Shown: positions 40,904 through 42,054 of the stretch, piece after piece | How the letters are laid out: each line of letters begins with the position of its first letter | How positions within the stretch are numbered: the first letter of the stretch is position 1 | From: Tepidamorphus sp. | GTDB taxonomy: Bacteria > Pseudomonadota > Alphaproteobacteria > Rhizobiales > Tepidamorphaceae | DNA: 42,054 nucleotides | Reading direction: 5' to 3' | NCBI GenBank assembly: GCA_028280885.1 | Contig: JANQKY010000098.1 | Coordinates: forward strand, 1 to 42,054 | Made by a program: the position numbers and the translations under genes | The notes under the pieces: generated by a model | Database searches by the model: none | What the model saw: only the letters and a program-made list of their open reading frames with translations | Told to the model about the DNA's origin: nothing

Positions 40904-42054
40904 ATGAGAGTGACTGCCGCAGTGATCGTTGCCGCCGGCCTGGCGGTGCCGCAGGTCGGCGCGAGCGAGATCGCGCATGATTCCGAATATTACATTCTCG
41001 AAGCGCAGCATGCCGAGCAGTGGGCTGAGGACGATGCCGCAGTCGACGCCAGGCTTAAGGCGTTTCGCGAGGAAAACGACGGCAACCCGCCGAACATTCT
41101 CTACATCCTCATCGACGACATGGGTTTCGGCGACATGGGCATACCGGAGCTCAATGCGGTGCGCGGCTACTCGACGCCGAATATCAACGCGTTCGCCGAT
41201 GAAGGCATGCGGATGGTCAGGATGTATACCGAGCCGTCCTGCACGCCGACCCGCGTCGCCTTCACCACCGGGCGCCTGCCGGTCCGCATGGGCATGGGCG
41301 ACACCACCGTCGACATCGCCGGCTTCGGGCTTCCCGGCGACGAGGTGACGCTCGCCGAAGTGCTCAAGGACGCCGGCTACAATACCGCCCATGTCGGCAA
41401 GTGGCACATGGGCGACATCGCCGAAAGCTGGGCCATGAACCAGGGCTTCGACTTCGCCGCCCATCCGGTCCATCAGCAGGGCCAGCTGACGATCTACAAC
41501 GACGATGCGATCCGCGAGCAGGTCTCGGTCGGCATTGCCGATTTCGATCCGGCCTACACGCTCGACGACGCGTTCCGTCCGGATGCCTCGGCGATGGTGA
41601 CGGGCATCGAGGGCACGGCCGGCGGGCCGATCCGCGAGGTGCGCATGGAGACCGGCGAGCGCTGGAACACGGCCAAGTATGACGAAATGAACCAGGTCTA
41701 TCAGGACCAGACGATCGAGCAGCTTCGCGATCTGGCCGGCCGCGACGAACCTTTCTTCCTGCAATACTGGCCGCTGCTTCCCCTTCACAACACCCGGACA
41801 GGCCGGACCGGGCCGGAATCGCCGAATGGCGGGCTCTATGCCGACAAGATGCAGCTGCTCGACCGGTGGATCGGCGATATCCTGGCCGAACTGGAAACGC
41901 TCGGCATCGCCGATGAGACCGTCGTCGTGGTGATGGGCGACAATGGCCACTTCACCAAATACGCGCCGCAGTCCGGCTTCACGCCGATGATCTTCCGGGG
42001 CGGAAAGGGCGATACCAGCGAGGGCGGCATTCGCGTCGACGCCTTCATCGGCTG
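40904..42054 (+). CDS. secreted arylsulfatase-type sulfatase, truncated by the window
   Basis: The first 383 codons are present and the frame is still open at the right edge. A signal peptide (MRVTAAVIVAAGLAVPQVGA) leads to a type I sulfatase: the metal-binding aspartates in LIDDMGFGDMG, the formylglycine site CTPTR with Cys113, GKWHMGD, and VMGDNGHFTK. It should hydrolyse a sulfate ester (or similar) in the periplasm after maturation of Cys113 to formylglycine. GAGGGAG precedes two ATGs: 40898, too close to it, and 40904, at a proper distance. I choose 40904. A maturase gene is not seen in the window. The LPVRMGMG and TVDIAGFGLPGDEVTLAEVL segments fit arylsulfatase A-like members. Substrate unknown. 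Confidence 0.88.
   Translation, partial: MRVTAAVIVAAGLAVPQVGASEIAHDSEYYILEAQHAEQWAEDDAAVDARLKAFREENDGNPPNILYILIDDMGFGDMGIPELNAVRGYSTPNINAFADEGMRMVRMYTEPSCTPTRVAFTTGRLPVRMGMGDTTVDIAGFGLPGDEVTLAEVLKDAGYNTAHVGKWHMGDIAESWAMNQGFDFAAHPVHQQGQLTIYNDDAIREQVSVGIADFDPAYTLDDAFRPDASAMVTGIEGTAGGPIREVRMETGERWNTAKYDEMNQVYQDQTIEQLRDLAGRDEPFFLQYWPLLPLHNTRTGRTGPESPNGGLYADKMQLLDRWIGDILAELETLGIADETVVVVMGDNGHFTKYAPQSGFTPMIFRGGKGDTSEGGIRVDAFIG

Overview
The window is about 42 kb of G+C-rich DNA (roughly two thirds G+C by eye), densely coded with short intergenic gaps and many 1-8 bp stop/start overlaps. The density of TRAP and tripartite tricarboxylate (TTT) transporters, MarR/GntR/AraC/LuxR regulators and CoA-acid catabolic enzymes suggests an environmental alphaproteobacterium with a catabolic lifestyle (for example Hyphomicrobiales, Rhodospirillales or Rhodobacterales). 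This is inference; there is no rRNA or marker gene to prove it. I see no tRNA, rRNA, insertion sequence, CRISPR array or prophage. Layout: (1) 157-5156 holds a MarR-type regulator divergent from an acyl-CoA ligase / thiolase-like / DUF35 operon, followed by a GntR-type LacI-family regulator. (2) 5157-6869 is a sparse stretch with two LacI-family operator-like palindromes, a strong intrinsic terminator, a cytochrome b561-like gene and a REP-like inverted repeat pair. (3) 6870-10076 is a large 7TMR-type hybrid histidine kinase with two kinase modules around a receiver. (4) 10095-15176 (minus) is a TRAP operon, dctPQM - alpha/beta hydrolase - MFS permease, divergent from a MarR regulator with a striking operator. 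(5) 15828-22854 (minus) is a seven-gene operon: BKACE enzyme, dctPQM with a TakP-like binding protein, a fused E1 alpha-beta 2-oxoacid dehydrogenase, a RidA-like protein and an HpcH/HpaI aldolase. It is divergent from a PAS-LuxR regulator. (6) 23882-30305 is a TTT transporter tctCBA divergent from a two-component system whose operon ends in an extra periplasmic binding protein. (7) 30346-36320 is a flavin monooxygenase - dctPQM - Asp/Glu racemase-family operon divergent from a GntR/UTRA regulator. (8) 36338-40680 has two AraC regulators around an aldehyde dehydrogenase and two tautomerase-superfamily proteins resembling cis-CaaD and MSAD. (9) 40904 to the end is a truncated secreted sulfatase. 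Working together, the window reads as a carboxylate-scavenging island. Four high-affinity, binding-protein-dependent secondary transporters lie within about 22 kb, each paired with its own regulator type (MarR, PAS-LuxR, two-component, GntR), and three carry the enzymes that probably process the imported acid. The best candidates for an undescribed system are the BKACE/TRAP/fused-E1/RidA/aldolase operon and the ALDH/tautomerase-pair operon, which echoes the 3-chloroacrylate pathway but lacks key dehalogenase residues. A possible operator-controlled short transcript lies at 5245-5522. All substrate assignments are inference.
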